DNA from: JBDLSO01 sp039799445
GTDB taxonomy: Bacteria > Patescibacteriota > Minisyncoccia > Phycocordibacterales > UBA5272
Assembly: GCA_039799445.1 (NCBI GenBank)
Contig: JBDLSO010000041.1
Coordinates: 1-6,719 of the forward strand
Reading direction: 5' to 3'
Length of the DNA: 6,719 nt
The notes below the pieces were generated by a model. That model worked only from the letters and a program-made list of their open reading frames with translations. It searched no databases and was not told the origin of the DNA. Below are positions 6,360 to 6,719 of the stretch, in pieces (the first letter of the stretch is position 1; each line of letters opens with the position of its first letter). Made by a program: the position numbers and the translations under genes.

Positions 6360-6532
6360 ATGTATTTTGAGTCATGAAGCAAGGTTACCCAAACTCTTCT
6401 TGCTTGTGATCTTCTTGCACGATATCTTCTGCTACTTTGTATAGCATGTTCGAGAAGACATAGGACATAGAGTAGTATACCTACTCCAACTCCAAGTAGG
6501 CATGCGATAAGAATCTCGATAAATATTTTCAT
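6341..6532 (-). CDS. Small membrane protein with Arg-rich tail, 63 aa
   Basis: I do not recognise a family. Residues about 3-29 (IFIEILIACLLGVGVGILLYVLCLLEHAI) form one hydrophobic membrane segment containing a Gly-rich GVGVG stretch. The remainder is strongly basic: QSSRRYRARRSQARRVW, then VTLLHDSKYIRRSRK. By the positive-inside rule the Arg-rich tail should be cytoplasmic, where it could contact nucleic acid, ribosome or lipid head groups; that is inference. Reality as a gene is supported by a TTGACT/TATAAT promoter, a GGGAG ribosome site 9 nt before the ATG and a hairpin at its end. It is a single-gene unit, divergent from the partial frame at the right edge. Confidence 0.72.
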   Translation of the reverse strand: MKIFIEILIACLLGVGVGILLYVLCLLEHAIQSSRRYRARRSQARRVWVTLLHDSKYIRRSRK

Positions 6533-6541
6533 TTTACTATT

Positions 6542-6546
6542 CTCCC
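6542..6546 (-). promoter_or_regulatory. Shine-Dalgarno for the 63-residue gene
   Basis: GGGAG on the minus strand, 9 nt before the ATG at 6532, supports this start for a short gene that would otherwise be doubtful. Confidence 0.7.
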
Positions 6547-6560
6547 ATAGTTCTAAAAAT

Positions 6561-6587
6561 ATTATATAAAAAAATATGAAAAGTCAA
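6561..6587 (-). promoter_or_regulatory. Sigma70-type promoter of the 63-residue gene
   Basis: The minus strand has TTGACT (6587-6582, 5 of 6 to the -35 consensus) and a perfect TATAAT (6566-6561). The spacer is 15 bases, slightly short, and T-rich. The expected start of transcription is near 6553, giving a leader of about 20 nt that contains the GGGAG site. Confidence 0.65.
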
Positions 6588-6597
6588 GCACCCCGTT

Positions 6598-6719
6598 ATG
6601 GTTCAATACCTTGAGAACACTCTCACGTTCTACAATGTATATATGTATTCAATAGACAAACATCTACCAAGAGTAAGAAGAGATATAGCTCTGTATGCCA
6701 AGAAACATGGTATACGAGC
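6598..6719 (+). CDS. Partial 5' end of an unidentified, possibly transposase/HTH-type, protein
   Basis: A plus-strand frame is open from the ATG at 6598 to the window edge (40 full codons) and continues beyond it. An in-frame stop lies upstream at 6577-6579. A second in-frame ATG at 6643 gives MYSIDKHLPRVRRDIALYAK then KHGIR, a basic helix-rich start. That style (LPRVRRDA..., HG-[IV]-R) recalls the helix-turn-helix N-termini of IS481-like transposases/integrases in Patescibacteria, but 25 residues cannot settle it. I favour the ATG at 6643: a TACAAT box (6631-6636) sits six bases before it, and the peptide from 6598 to 6642 looks less protein-like. No Shine-Dalgarno is seen at either ATG. Confidence 0.45.
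   Translation, partial: MVQYLENTLTFYNVYMYSIDKHLPRVRRDIALYAKKHGIR
6631..6636 (+). promoter_or_regulatory. Possible -10 box for the right-edge frame
   Basis: TACAAT (5 of 6 to TATAAT), with six bases between it and the ATG at 6643, would give a leaderless transcript. The only -35-like hexamer, TTGAGA at 6611-6616, is just 14 bases upstream, which is too close for a normal promoter, so support is modest. Confidence 0.3.

Overview
The window looks like a piece of a small, AT-leaning bacterial genome, most likely a Patescibacteria/CPR (Parcubacteria-type) member. This is inferred from the mix of genes: a compact UvrA, a membrane-anchored Gmad2-domain protein of the kind common in that group, and short Lys/Arg-rich orphan proteins. 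There is no 16S or marker gene here to prove it. The standard code fits: TAA, TAG and TGA all act as stops. All confident genes lie on the minus strand, so the text below runs from right to left. No intergenic gap exceeds 300 bases.

At the right edge (about 6598-6719) an open plus-strand frame runs off the window. It may be the start of a helix-turn-helix/transposase-like protein. Divergent to it is a 63-residue membrane peptide with an Arg-rich tail (6341-6532). This gene has a clear promoter and ribosome binding site, and a perfect 11-bp hairpin that includes its stop codon.

Next comes a compact three-gene unit (6229 to 3296): a membrane-anchored Gmad2 (immunoglobulin-like) protein, a class II CPD photolyase, and a class I SAM-dependent methyltransferase. 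The first two genes share one base (TAATG) and the second and third overlap by at least 50 nt. An extended -10 precedes the unit, and a minus-strand-specific hairpin with a U-tract follows it (3239-3262).

Then comes a single 106-residue orphan gene (2786-3106) with its own -10, Shine-Dalgarno and very strong GC-rich terminator (2732-2762). The left part is uvrA (41-2647). It has complete ABC and zinc motifs but lacks roughly 100 residues where ordinary UvrA carries its insertion domain. Its promoter suggests a leaderless or very short-leader mRNA.

Functionally, photolyase (direct reversal of cyclobutane dimers) and UvrA (damage recognition in nucleotide excision repair) form a UV-damage theme, although they sit in separate transcription units. 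I see no CRISPR array, rRNA, tRNA or complete mobile element. The most distinctive observations are the insertion-domain-less UvrA, the unusual Gmad2-photolyase-methyltransferase unit, and the short promoter-ATG spacing at uvrA and at the right-edge frame.
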